Assembly (NCBI GenBank): GCA_015227615.1
Contig: JAALGZ010000042.1
Location: 186,001 to 250,000, forward strand
Direction: 5' to 3'
DNA length: 64,000 nucleotides
Source: Labyrinthula sp. Ha
Lineage: Eukaryota > Sar > Bigyra > Labyrinthulida > Labyrinthulaceae
Under the pieces are notes generated by a model. It was not told where the DNA came from, did not search any database, and saw nothing but the letters and a program-made list of their open reading frames with translations. The position numbers and the translations under genes are program-made. Numbering within the stretch: the first letter of the stretch is position 1; each line of letters starts with the position of its first letter. Below are positions 1 to 9,922 of this stretch, piece after piece.

Positions 1-338
1 TCCTTTTAACAGAAAGAGTTATAGAAAGCAAAGTGAATAGGAAAAATTTGATAACTTCGTGGCACTTATACCAAGTTTGGATTAACTAACAGATTGAGAA
101 GTTTTTAGTGAAAACCTATATGCAAAAGTGGGCTGTAATGTGTATCTATTGCGAACATGAAAGTATCTAGATACCATCCAATCTTTGCTTGTGATATATA
201 TAAAGAAAAGAACTGGTTATTATATTATAGTTAAGAAAAGTTACTTACTAAGAGATTCCTGTCTACAATAGAACAGAATATTTCCAAAGAGCAAATATAG
301 TTGCACATTTAAGATTAATATTGAAAACAAAGCAAGGT
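1..338. other. AT-rich stretch without recognisable gene
   Basis: No open frame with coding character and no RNA gene was seen. It is the 3' flank of the neighbouring membrane-protein gene on the minus strand. Confidence 0.5.
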
Positions 339-1415
339 TTAAATATTAATAGATGGAGGTAAAGTAAAGCTTGTTGGGTTTCTTGTAGATGTAGCAAAAC
401 GTTTACGAGTCTCTGGAGTACTTTTTAATTTTTGTGCTATTTTTAGATTATTCACTAAAGCATAAGTGATAATTGTAGACATTGCCGCCCAACCAAATCC
501 AGAAAGAGCAAAATAATATTTTTGAATCAATTCTTGAAATTCAAAAATAGAATATAATAAATTAGCTTGTCCAAATGCAAAAGAATATCCCACTACGCTA
601 TATGTGACCATTTCCAAGTTTGGTATAGCAGCTTGGCAATATAAATAAAATGAAGGTGGTTTCTTTCCATCTTCTCTGTACGATTCTATGACAATATTCA
701 TATCTCTTATTATCCCCATAGATGTGGAATATGTAAGTAATGAAAAAACAAGACAGCGAAAAGCTTGAAGAATACTTTCTGTATAAAAAAAGTATCCTGC
801 TAATTTCTTATCTAAAAAAGAAGGAAGCACAAAAACTGGTAGTAAGAGTACATCAAGAGTAAAAAATACAGGAATGGTTAATTTCAATATTGGAGTTGCT
901 TTGAATCCAATGATTTTAAGGTCAGATGCAAAAGCTTTGTTTCTTTTTTTTAAATGATAAGAGATATATTTGGATACAAACACACAAGTACCTGTATTCT
1001 GGAAAAAAACTGCTAGACCTACTGTGAAAGTAAAGAACTTATCATCTGCATATATTCTGTCCAGATCAACAACTCTGATTAGAGAACAAATTGCATAGAA
1101 TAGGAAACTTAAGAGGAGTGGTGATTGTCTTATAATGCGTTTTCTTGTCTTCAAATGAGGGAGATTATACAGAAGAGCAAAAGTTGAAGAGAGAAAGCTT
1201 AATAAGAAGAAAGTAAATAGCAAAGTTTTGTTCAGACTGCAGGGTAATTTATCAAAAATATCAGTTTTATTAAACTCAACTTTATCTTTTGTAAAAGGAA
1301 AATATATCAACTCAATAGATTTTGACCAGCCCTCGTCGCAGATGCACTTGTTAAGTTCTTCATCACAAAATCCATGCAATCCACAAGTATTTGCTGTGGT
1401 TAGAGATAAACACAT
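339..1415 (-). CDS. EGF-like, seven-pass membrane protein (GPCR-like), copy A
   Basis: Likely a cell-surface receptor or sensor. The N-terminal part carries a partial EGF-like motif (TCGLHGFC followed by CICDEGW), then seven hydrophobic segments, for example LLFTFFLLSFLSSTFALLY, SPLLLSFLFYAICSLI, FFTFTVGLAVFFQNTG and YYFALSGFGWAAMSTII. The C-tail is short and rich in Thr, Ser and Arg. The open frame continues upstream to 1481, but the first in-frame ATG is at 1415. No signal peptide is visible, so a 5' exon may be missing. The gene at 8495-9922 has the same layout, which suggests a family of EGF-7TM proteins; two G-alpha-like genes in the window fit a receptor role. The ligand is unknown and the GPCR assignment is inference from topology only. 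Confidence 0.6.
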   Translation of the reverse strand: MCLSLTTANTCGLHGFCDEELNKCICDEGWSKSIELIYFPFTKDKVEFNKTDIFDKLPCSLNKTLLFTFFLLSFLSSTFALLYNLPHLKTRKRIIRQSPLLLSFLFYAICSLIRVVDLDRIYADDKFFTFTVGLAVFFQNTGTCVFVSKYISYHLKKRNKAFASDLKIIGFKATPILKLTIPVFFTLDVLLLPVFVLPSFLDKKLAGYFFYTESILQAFRCLVFSLLTYSTSMGIIRDMNIVIESYREDGKKPPSFYLYCQAAIPNLEMVTYSVVGYSFAFGQANLLYSIFEFQELIQKYYFALSGFGWAAMSTIITYALVNNLKIAQKLKSTPETRKRFATSTRNPTSFTLPPSINI

Positions 1416-1545
1416 ATTTTTGAATACGTTTTGTATGATTGTTTGCACAAAGTCATTCAGATAGTATATGAGAAGTTGCACAAGTTCAAATACACGAATC
1501 TTATATAAATTCTGGGAGTATTGATTGTATATTCTTTTGTATTTG

Positions 1546-1615
1546 TCTTCCCGGTATATTCTCGGCTATCGTATTGAAACTTCTCGGTATCGACTATAAT
1601 TTCTCGTCGGGAAGA
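1546..1615. promoter_or_regulatory. Repeated TTCTCGG words inside an 8-bp inverted repeat upstream of copy A
   Basis: TCTTCCCG at 1546-1553 is mirrored by CGGGAAGA at 1608-1615. Between them TTCTCGG-like words recur at about 20-bp steps. The block lies 130-200 bp upstream of the first ATG of the seven-pass gene, so it may be a promoter element. No factor can be named. Confidence 0.25.
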
Positions 1616-1695
1616 AGAGCAATATAATGCCGTTCTTATATATCCGTTACGCAAGCCGATTAGCTTTGCCAGGCAAACCGGAACGTTAACTGGAT

Positions 1696-1735
1696 TATAT
1701 ATATATATATATATATATAAAGAGAGAGAGAGAGA
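1696..1735. repeat. Compound microsatellite (TA)n(GA)n
   Basis: About twelve TA units are followed directly by about seven AG units. It is a simple sequence repeat in intergenic DNA and is probably length-variable. Confidence 0.9.
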
Positions 1736-1739
1736 AATA

Positions 1740-4700
1740 CTTTCAGAAAGAAAAGAGAAGGATGAATAAAAGTTTATTGGTTAGTGAAATAGTGAGGAAG
1801 GTTTGATGTCTCTGTCAATTTTGTAGGACCTATTGAATAAACTGAATTTTGAGGGTACTTAAGTTAACACGGAGTAACATTTAGTTTTTGAAGAAAAACT
1901 CTGTATAAACATAATTACCTGAAGGGTTACCTCTTTAACCATTGAAACTTTCCCACAGTGACTGCCTCATATGGGTAGAGTTTCAATCATATAGAGGTAA
2001 TTCTTAAATTGAAGTCGGGACAGGATGTGTGATCAGTTCTTAAGCAAAAGCTATTGCTATCACCTCACCTTTCTTTGGTTTCTCAAAAGAAAATTAAGTT
2101 TTGAAACTAGGCCTCATGAAGTGGACTCGATGAATCTTTGCAAAGAAGGGTTGTTAGGTTCAGAATGGTTTTCTTTTTTTAATAAATCTTTCTGCGGCCT
2201 CCTCTGCGTAGTAGCAATCAGATGAAAACCTTTATTCTGGGAAGAATATGGAACCCTTATACCAGTTTCTCAGATTCATTTGAGGTAATCTTGGAAATCT
2301 CAAGGTAGAGTTAGTAAGTTATTGGTGTGTGTTGAATGACGTCTTCTAATGAAAAAAATTCTTCCTGTGCCATAACTAGAGCTCGGCCCATGTAAAGCAA
2401 TAGTTAAATCGGAGAAATGTTTCAAAGCTATCCAATATTACTGCTTTCATGACAGAATGTTATGCGAATTCTGTTAGTTAATAATTATTGGCTATTTGTG
2501 GCAAGAGCTACTGCTACATTCCTCTCTCTTATTATCGCCTCACAGATTCACACTACATATTACTGCTGCAACTAGCCATGAATAGAAATAAATTAACCCA
2601 TATATTAAGCGATTTAAGATATCTTCCATGATAAATCAACGCTAGAGACAACAAAGCCAAAAGAAAAGGTAGACGACTCTACTTACGATTAAAGTGAAGT
2701 AGTCTGAACCTTAAGTAATATTTCAGATATGAATACTAAAGCTTGATTATAGAAACAGAAAACATAATTCGATAATAAGCTCTATGTGAATGATGGTGAA
2801 AATGGAAAAAAAAGAGCTTATTCTACGTTACTATTGAACAAAAATAGTTAATGAAACAGAGCTACGAGGCTGTAGAAGTGTGCTTATATGCAACCCATAG
2901 AAAGTTTCTTCAGCATGATGTGTAGTAGGTAGAAGTGGGCAAGTTTGCTTTCTTAGACATAATTAGGAACTATCAAAATTATGAATGGCAATACGTAGTA
3001 TAATTTGTGAAACCCTAAGCAAGAAGATATGAAATAATGGTAATTTATGTTAGTAAGTATCTGTCTCGGTGACGATTCTCTTATTTGTGATAAAATAACC
3101 CGCCTTACTCAGTGACAAGTTAATTAGAATGTCCACCACAGCAAAACCTTCTTCAAAGCCTTTCAAGTTTTTAGGGTCATGTACTGGTATTTATGTGATG
3201 CTGTAACTTTTGCAGAGTATATTTGTGAAATTAAAAATTACCTTCTCTGTGCGTTTAGCTGGTAGGGGTGTAGAAATAGTTATAACTAAGCGAAGTTGTA
3301 TATTTTTTCTATATTCTACCATAACAGTATTAACCAGGAGTCTGCTCAAAAAATTACTAGAAGGAGAGAATGAACCATAAAGAAAACAATAAAATTTTGT
3401 CTTCACAATAGACTTAAGTAGAGATATTTTATCATCATAAGTTTTCAGCAATGAGCAGCAAACTACATATGCGGAAACAAACTTTGTAATCAAACCTGAA
3501 TAGAGGTTAAATTTCTGATTAATATATCATTTGAGATGTTCTGTAAAAATGCAGTATTAGGAAAATATTGGGTAGTTTTCGAATAATTTTGTTTCAATAG
3601 CTTTTCTAGGTTGGGTGATCAAATCTAGGGCTAGGTTTTTGCCTGTTGTTAGCATATGTCTTGTTCACAACATGTGCCAACAATATGATCCTGTTCTATT
3701 TGCAACTTGTACTCTATATTTTTTTATGCTTGTTGTCACCATATTAATACCATGAGCCTTTTGGGGTTGTACTACTAGAGAAGATAAAGAATCTGAGATT
3801 TTGCAGGTTCTTTATACTTATTGACAAGTTACCCGTCAGATCCCTCTCACAAGGTAACACTGATAAGCTATTACTACTGTGATTAATTAACGTCATTCAT
3901 ATTTGAGATTATAACATATTGTTTTCTATTATTAATATTCTTTATGTTCTGTTTCAGGAATAAGAAATTCCAGGACAATACACCTAGACTGTAGAATTAC
4001 CTGCAGTTTACGCGGATAGACCAAATTCTAATCATCAGTAGACTGTCAGAGCTAAAAATGCTCCACATGACGGAGTTTCTGAAATAAACTAATCCCAGAA
4101 TATCAATTTCCAGAATATTCATCGGAGAATCATCTTGTTTTATTGTGGTGTCACACTTGTTGGTACTGGGTAACAAAATCTATTTGGGCTAATAGTAACA
4201 TTTCACGCAGTAGAAAATTAATAGTTTGAAAACCCTAAAGGTGGTTCTCTCCTTCGTTTCTTTTTGAAACTAAACTATATATTGATACTGCAAAATAATA
4301 GCACAGAATTTTTTAAATGAACAAACTTTTAGTACCCGATAGCATTAATTCCGGTAATTATTCTTGAAATTAGAAGTTATCAATTACTGAAATTATTTCT
4401 TAGCTCATTACATGGTTTGTGAAAACAGAAACTTTCGTAGTTTCTCTTCTAAACTCGGATTAGCTCTATCTCAAGTGAGTTACACCCCTGTATAAATTAA
4501 AAGTTACAAATTTGTCTAAATTTTATTTGAAGCTTATTCTCGCTTATTGTTTAATGTCTGGCTATACTTTTTTCAGTTTCATATACCCCTTAAATTAGTC
4601 ATCAACCCATTGGCTACGTGAAAGATGAAGATTACAGTTGCCTTATAGAAAAATACCTGAAACAGCTATAAAAGAAAAAAGAGTCTAGGGCAAGACAGAA

Positions 4701-5310
4701 TGGTTCATTATTATATACGTAAAAGATGACCCTGACACATCAAACCCACATGTTAGAGAACTTAACTGGTGTAATTTCACTCAACTATTTAAGTCGATTG
4801 TAATATATATTTCCCTTAATACATGTATAGAATAAAAAAAAAGATAAAATTCAACTTTTTTTTTGTTAAAATATGCTTGAAAATCTTATTACAAGTTAAG
4901 TTGAAAAAAGGACTCGAGCTCATTTCTCATAGTTGTCTGTGGTGGCGAGGGATTCGGGTTCCTTAAATATTATCAAAACACAAGTAAATCGATTAAAAAA
5001 TCCTTAACATAAGCATGTTTTCGAACTTTGTTAATGCTTAAATGTTGCGTGAAAGCTCTAGAGTATGATGAACTTTCAATTATTCGTGATCCACAAACCC
5101 GAAACCTCAACTGATGTTAATGAAACCATCAAAATTCACTCAAAAAGGTGATATAAACTCAGTATCACTATAAATAAACTAGGAAACCTGTAAACTCATT
5201 TTATATAACATGATTCTATCAAGCAGCATTCCTAGTGTTAACTTGTAATTTCAAGAGTTTCTTCACTTACTCTACCAACTAAAAACTCAGTATTGGATTA
5301 CCAATGAGAA
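1740..5310. other. Long intergenic region, no supported gene
   Basis: The only open frames are short and lack coding character or recognisable domains. Both strands were checked for short exons flanked by GT/TTTAG-type junctions and none could be chained into a protein. Regulatory content is unknown. Confidence 0.4.
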
Positions 5311-6549
5311 ATGGGAAACGCAAACAAGAAAAAGAAAGCACGTGCTGAGTAGATCTTTAAAGGACACGATAACTTGTAGGAAACTTCGAAAATGGAATCA
5401 AGAAGAACAGAATAAGAAGGTTTTTCTTTTTTGTGGTGGTAAAGTTCACCTTTTTCGTTTTTCTATTCCATGATTCGGGCAAAACTGAGTTGGCAATGAA
5501 CTTTGAGCGTTCATATTTTCAGTTTTTGGAAAACAAGTAATACTCTCACACCATAACTTATAGAAAAATGAAGAGAAACTCTGTGAAATCTTTGGATTTC
5601 ATTAGTTTTGAGGTGTTACGCTCTGTTGCAACCCTTTTTACCCGACACCAAGTTTTTGATTCACCTCTTTGCACCAGTACATCCTCCAAAATATTTATTT
5701 ATAGATGATATAAATAAGCTTCTAAGTTAGCTGATGAATTGCGGTGATGAACTTTTTTCTGATGATACAGTTTTCCAAGCGCAAAGGGAGTTCTTGAGAA
5801 CTTCAATGATGAGGCTGAAGAAGAGCAACATTTTGTTTTCGCGCGTACTTGAAGCAACGTAACTTATCCTCTGCAAAATAACTGTTTTTAGTCCCAGAGT
5901 TCAGGAAACTTTTCAGTCCAACCCATTTTGGGATTCCTGTGAACGTGTTTCTTCTTCTCAAGGTGTACCTGATGATGAACGCACGATGTTACATGTCAAC
6001 TCCTTGACTGAAGGAGTTTTTTCTCTATCAATGCGAAAATCTGGAAGAAAATTTCAACTTTATGAAATTGGTGGAGTGCGATTTGGTCGAAGAAGAAACT
6101 TTGCCGGGTCTTTGTCTTGTGATTATATTGTTTACTTCGTACCCTTGTCAGATTGGAATGTTGGCTTATATGAAAACCCATGTTCAAATTCATTCTTGGA
6201 AAGTTTGACACTGTTTAAGAATATTGTTCATCCATTTCTTTATAAGAGTGTGAAACTCTTTCTATATTTTAGTAAGTTTGACTTGTTTTTTCAAAAGTAC
6301 GCGATAGATGGAGTTCCTTTGCCTGATTTCATTGGCTTTCGTAAGCCACCTATATATGATCAGGAAGATGATGACGATAATACCTGCGCGAAGGCAAGAA
6401 TATGGTTTCAAGAATTATATTTGGGAAGACTTCCAGCTTCGTACCGTTTTCCTGTACCTGTTGTTTTTGGATCAAATCTTGCAAAGGACGATGTATATAG
6501 ATCAGTTCTACCAGAAGTTATTTCTTATGAGCTTATTTTACCCCCTTAA
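5311..6549 (+). CDS. Divergent heterotrimeric G-protein alpha subunit, six exons with mini-introns
   Basis: GTP-binding signalling subunit at the inner face of a membrane. My exon model is 5311-5348, 5380-5438, 5473-5536, 5564-5651, 5731-5858 and 5892-6549. These sum to 1035 nt (344 aa), the usual G-alpha length. The start MGNANKKKK resembles an N-myristoylation site plus a basic patch. The P-loop reads CGGDSGKT (normally GAGESGKS), switch I SLTEGV, switch II EIGGVR (normally DVGGQR), then LSDW, and SKFD in place of NKxD. The catalytic Arg of switch I aligns with Asn and the catalytic Gln with Val, so GTP hydrolysis should be poor. Oddities: the second intron (5439-5472) ends in TG rather than AG. 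For the fourth intron a 28-nt version (5677-5704) leaves an in-frame TAG at 5728-5730, while a 79-nt version (5652-5730) stays open. The gene could therefore be functional with unusual splicing, or a young pseudogene. Confidence 0.72.
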
Positions 6550-7325
6550 TATTCATATTAGAATTTTAATCTTTTTTCCCTTACTCATTCCTAACGGCTC
6601 TTTCCTTATGTATTCGTACTTGACTCGTGTCAGATGAAATAAATAAATATCATATGACATTACTATAGATAGTTGGAAGAAAACAACTCACAGACAAAAG
6701 GCTATTTTGTTTTCAGAAACGTGAAGGCCGACATGCTTGAGTAATGAAAAAAAAGCCAAATTATGTACTTTTTTAAGTATATTACTCGGTTAATTCTTGA
6801 TTATCCAAGTCTATGATTCGAAAAAACAAGGGTGGCACGCAACTTCAAAACAACGCGCTGAAAGTTATGCCCAGACTTCGAACTGATTTGGTTTACCGAA
6901 GCTATTTGTTTCAGTTGAAAATATTGATTCAGTTATAACCAAATATATCGCCGCTGCATAAAAATTTTTGTGGGGAAGCTAAGCATCTCGTGGTTAGTTC
7001 TTTTTCATACTACAATTGCACACTCTTTTCATTAGTTTACTGTTATTCCTGATAATAGTGAAATAAGTTGCACATTTACACGATTGTGCTTTTTATTTTT
7101 TTGAGACATTATTCGTCACATTAGAAACAGTCAGTTCTGACTTTTCTGGGCTCACTTTGTGGTGGGAATCGATTCAATCAAGCTTTTTTTCTAACACAAA
7201 TTCCTTTGTGTTTATTAAATATTCTCAATATATTCAGAGATTGCAACAATTCTCTTTTTCTAGAACAATTAATTTAAGAAGAACAGCCGTTAATCTTTGT
7301 AGAACGAAAGGAAAATAAATTACTG
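6550..7325. other. Intergenic region, no gene seen
   Basis: AT-rich sequence between the G-alpha gene and the PA-domain gene. Its 3' end (7285-7291) contains AGCCGTT, the reverse complement of a word that recurs before other genes in the window. Confidence 0.45.
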
Positions 7326-8482
7326 ATGCAAAAAAGGGTTTTGAAATACTTGATTTGGTGGCACACATTTAAGGTAATTATTGGTAGCAGACCGCAATGG
7401 GGTCATTTGAGACTTGATCGAGAACTTGAGCCAATTGAGTTCTTCTCGGCAAACTTTGGGAAAGAAGTTGAAGAACAACTTTTTCCAGTGGCACTGAGCA
7501 AAACGGATCTATGCAATCAGATATCTACAAAGTTTGGAATAAATTATTCTAACCCAATGTTTGGACTTGTTGTATGGAGAGGAAACTGCTCTTTTGCTGA
7601 GAAAGCGATAAATGCAGTCAATCTAGGTGTCTCTAAACTGATTATAATCAACACAGAACCAGGTCTTTTTCACGTAGGAGGTGCAGAAAACCAAACTCAA
7701 GATTTTGAAAACATCACTATTGTACTAATCTCAAGAAGGAATGGATGGCTTATTGAAAACAGGCTTAATTCTTTTCATTCCACTGCAACTGCAAACTTTG
7801 TGTTGCGTAAGGTTGAAGAGGTAGATGATGACCGAAGATGGAAGGGATTGTGGATGAATGTTGAATCCTCTAAAGAATGCTTCGATGTTTTTTGCTTACC
7901 GTCTTTATTTGGATCACCTTTACCTTTGATGCACAAGCTTTACTTTGATCAATCTAGTTTGCCAAATGCAGGGAGTAAGTTCCTTTGCGATAATTCTATA
8001 AGTGAAGTCAAGACAGCAAGAGAATCATCAATAAAATTTGTTCTTAGAGGAGAATGTACGTTTCATGAGAAACTATTTCACTTAATTGGCTCTGAGACTA
8101 AGTTAACAATTTTTGTCAACGAACCTGGAAAGGCATTAGAAAGTGCTATTCTACCTCGAAGGCAAATAAATAAATTAGACACGGACTCAGGGAGATACAA
8201 AGCAACTCTATTACCGTCTGTAATGATCAGTTTCACCGCTTTTCACAAACTCAAAGAAGCAGTCAACCAAAACCAAAGCATCAGTTTTTTTCTTTCGGAA
8301 ACAAATTATCAGCAGGATGAAACCATCCAAGAACTTAAATCGGAAGGTGAAGCGCTTTATCAAAGTAACTAGCTTTTTATAATCAATATCTAAGTTTTAG
8401 AGACTTCTCTGATAAGATAAAACAAGTTCTTGAAACAAAAACTCTACACTGGGAAGAACAAGAGGAACTTCAAGAACTATAG
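7326..8482 (+). CDS. PA (protease-associated) domain protein, two PA-like modules
   Basis: Probably acts in the secretory or endolysosomal system, where PA domains serve as lid or cargo-binding modules of proteases, sorting receptors and glycosidases. The first module is around residues 60-130 (GLVVWRGNCSFAEKAINA then VSKLIIIN). A second, weaker module is around 235-315 (KFVLRGECTFHEKLFHL then LTIFVNEPG). No catalytic domain and no clear signal peptide follow from this start, although residues 5-20 are hydrophobic. The continuous frame stops at 8372. A mini-intron from 8365 to 8402 (GTAACT...TTTTAGAG) would add an acidic coiled tail ending EEQEELQEL at 8482. The nearer AG at 8400 would instead give a short KTSLIR end. 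The tail lies 12 bp from the stop of the convergent seven-pass gene. Confidence 0.6.
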
Positions 8483-8494
8483 CAAAACGCATCT

Positions 8495-9922
8495 CTAAAG
8501 TGAGTGGGAATCTAAGGAAACAGCTCGAGGCCGCGAGTTGATGGAACTTTCCTTATCACTATCCACACTTAGCGGTTTCATCAAGGTATTATTTTCTGAT
8601 TTCTGGAGGGTGTTTGATATGATATTGACGGATCCATGAGAGTCTTCAATTTCGCTTCTGTAAGGTTTTAAGAATCTTGTTATTTCAACCCAGAGGTATT
8701 GCACAACTCCAAAGTACGCAATTAAGATTCCAAGAGGTATTCCCTCATTTGTGGCCATAACTGGACTTATCTGCTTTTCTGGTGAATAATATTTCCATCC
8801 TCCATTCAAGAAGCTCATCAAAGCATACGCAATGCCACATCCATACAATACAACACATCCCACGAATAAGCATATGGTTGTAAACCGAATAGATCTCCTC
8901 ATAGCCTCAAATTTTTCCTTATCCCCGTTAAATTCTACCCTTGTTAGCGCAGTTGACAAAAATTTCGATCTCGCCGTTCCAAGTTTAGACAACTTCGATT
9001 TTGGTCTACTGTTACTAGTCTTCCTCAGATCTGGAAACGATGACTCAGGTACCTCTTCCTTAACAACTTTTTTCACTACTGATATCTCAGTTGTTCTTCC
9101 CTCCTTCTGCTCAGTACTGCTAAACCTTGTATGCGTTTGAATTTTAGTGGTTGATTTTGTTGACGACATAAACGGCTCGTGAGTTGAATGAAATTTTATC
9201 TGTTGCTTTAAAACATTATTTAACAGATAAAAACCAACAAGAAAAGAAAGGACAAGTATAAAGAGAAAACCAGCAGAAACAAAAACGACTGCTGCTGAGC
9301 TGAAAAACCAAACAGGAACAACCGTGATAATCCAAACAACTTTAAGACCTCTATAGAAGCGTTTAAGCTCCTGAAACTTTTGGAAATACTTGTTTCTCAA
9401 TTGAAATACCGCCAAACCTGTTTGAATCCAGCTGACTGCTAATTGAATAACTCCAAAAATAGACCAGAACATCGTTATACCAATGCTAACACGTTCAAAG
9501 GTTATGGCGTATATATGATACCGTGCATCCTCTTCAAAGTTTTGGGTACCGAAAGTTGTTAAGTCTTCTGGGGTTAAAACGATTGTCAACACAACTGCTC
9601 GCCAGATTATAAACGAAATAAGAGCGAAGAAAGTAAATAAAGTTACCAAGACAACGTTACCACAAGACCGGACTTTCTTTCGAAGCAAAGTTCTGAGCAA
9701 GTAAAAACATATCAAAAAAAGAAAAAACGCAAGAATTAGTTGAATTGAGGTAGATGCGATGAGAAATTTGGCGCCCACACCAAACTCAGTGCAATTCGTT
9801 CCAGTCCAACCGTGCCAGTGCTCACATTGACATTCGGAAGGTTCATCAAGCCAAGGAACGTCTTCATAGCACACAAGTAGAGAAGGGCAATCTTCGTCTT
9901 TCGTACAATTAATATTAAGCAT
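8495..9922 (-). CDS. EGF-like, seven-pass membrane protein (GPCR-like), copy B
   Basis: 475 residues. The extracellular N-terminus has six or more Cys and an EGF/laminin-like end (CQCEHWHGWTGTNC, residues 31-44). Hydrophobic segments follow at about 53-77, 88-116, 144-166, 194-213, 214-235, 345-370 and 397-417. A roughly 110-residue loop rich in Ser, Thr and Lys (236-345) lies between segments five and six, and the cytoplasmic tail is long. No signal peptide is seen; the first segment could act as a signal anchor. The layout matches the gene at 339-1415, but the two have diverged strongly in sequence. A receptor role is inferred from topology and from the G-alpha-like genes nearby. Alternatives are a transporter or an orphan membrane family. 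Confidence 0.65.
   Translation of the reverse strand: MLNINCTKDEDCPSLLVCYEDVPWLDEPSECQCEHWHGWTGTNCTEFGVGAKFLIASTSIQLILAFFLFLICFYLLRTLLRKKVRSCGNVVLVTLFTFFALISFIIWRAVVLTIVLTPEDLTTFGTQNFEEDARYHIYAITFERVSIGITMFWSIFGVIQLAVSWIQTGLAVFQLRNKYFQKFQELKRFYRGLKVVWIITVVPVWFFSSAAVVFVSAGFLFILVLSFLVGFYLLNNVLKQQIKFHSTHEPFMSSTKSTTKIQTHTRFSSTEQKEGRTTEISVVKKVVKEEVPESSFPDLRKTSNSRPKSKLSKLGTARSKFLSTALTRVEFNGDKEKFEAMRRSIRFTTICLFVGCVVLYGCGIAYALMSFLNGGWKYYSPEKQISPVMATNEGIPLGILIAYFGVVQYLWVEITRFLKPYRSEIEDSHGSVNIISNTLQKSENNTLMKPLSVDSDKESSINSRPRAVSLDSHSL

Noticed and set aside
4941-4960. Possible tRNA B-box-like word (GATTCGGGTTCC)
   Set aside because: No cloverleaf arms or A-box at the proper distance.
5728-5730. Idea that TAG is reassigned to an amino acid
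   Set aside because: Other genes, including both LNR genes, end at TAG exactly where the proteins should end, and a longer intron avoids this codon.
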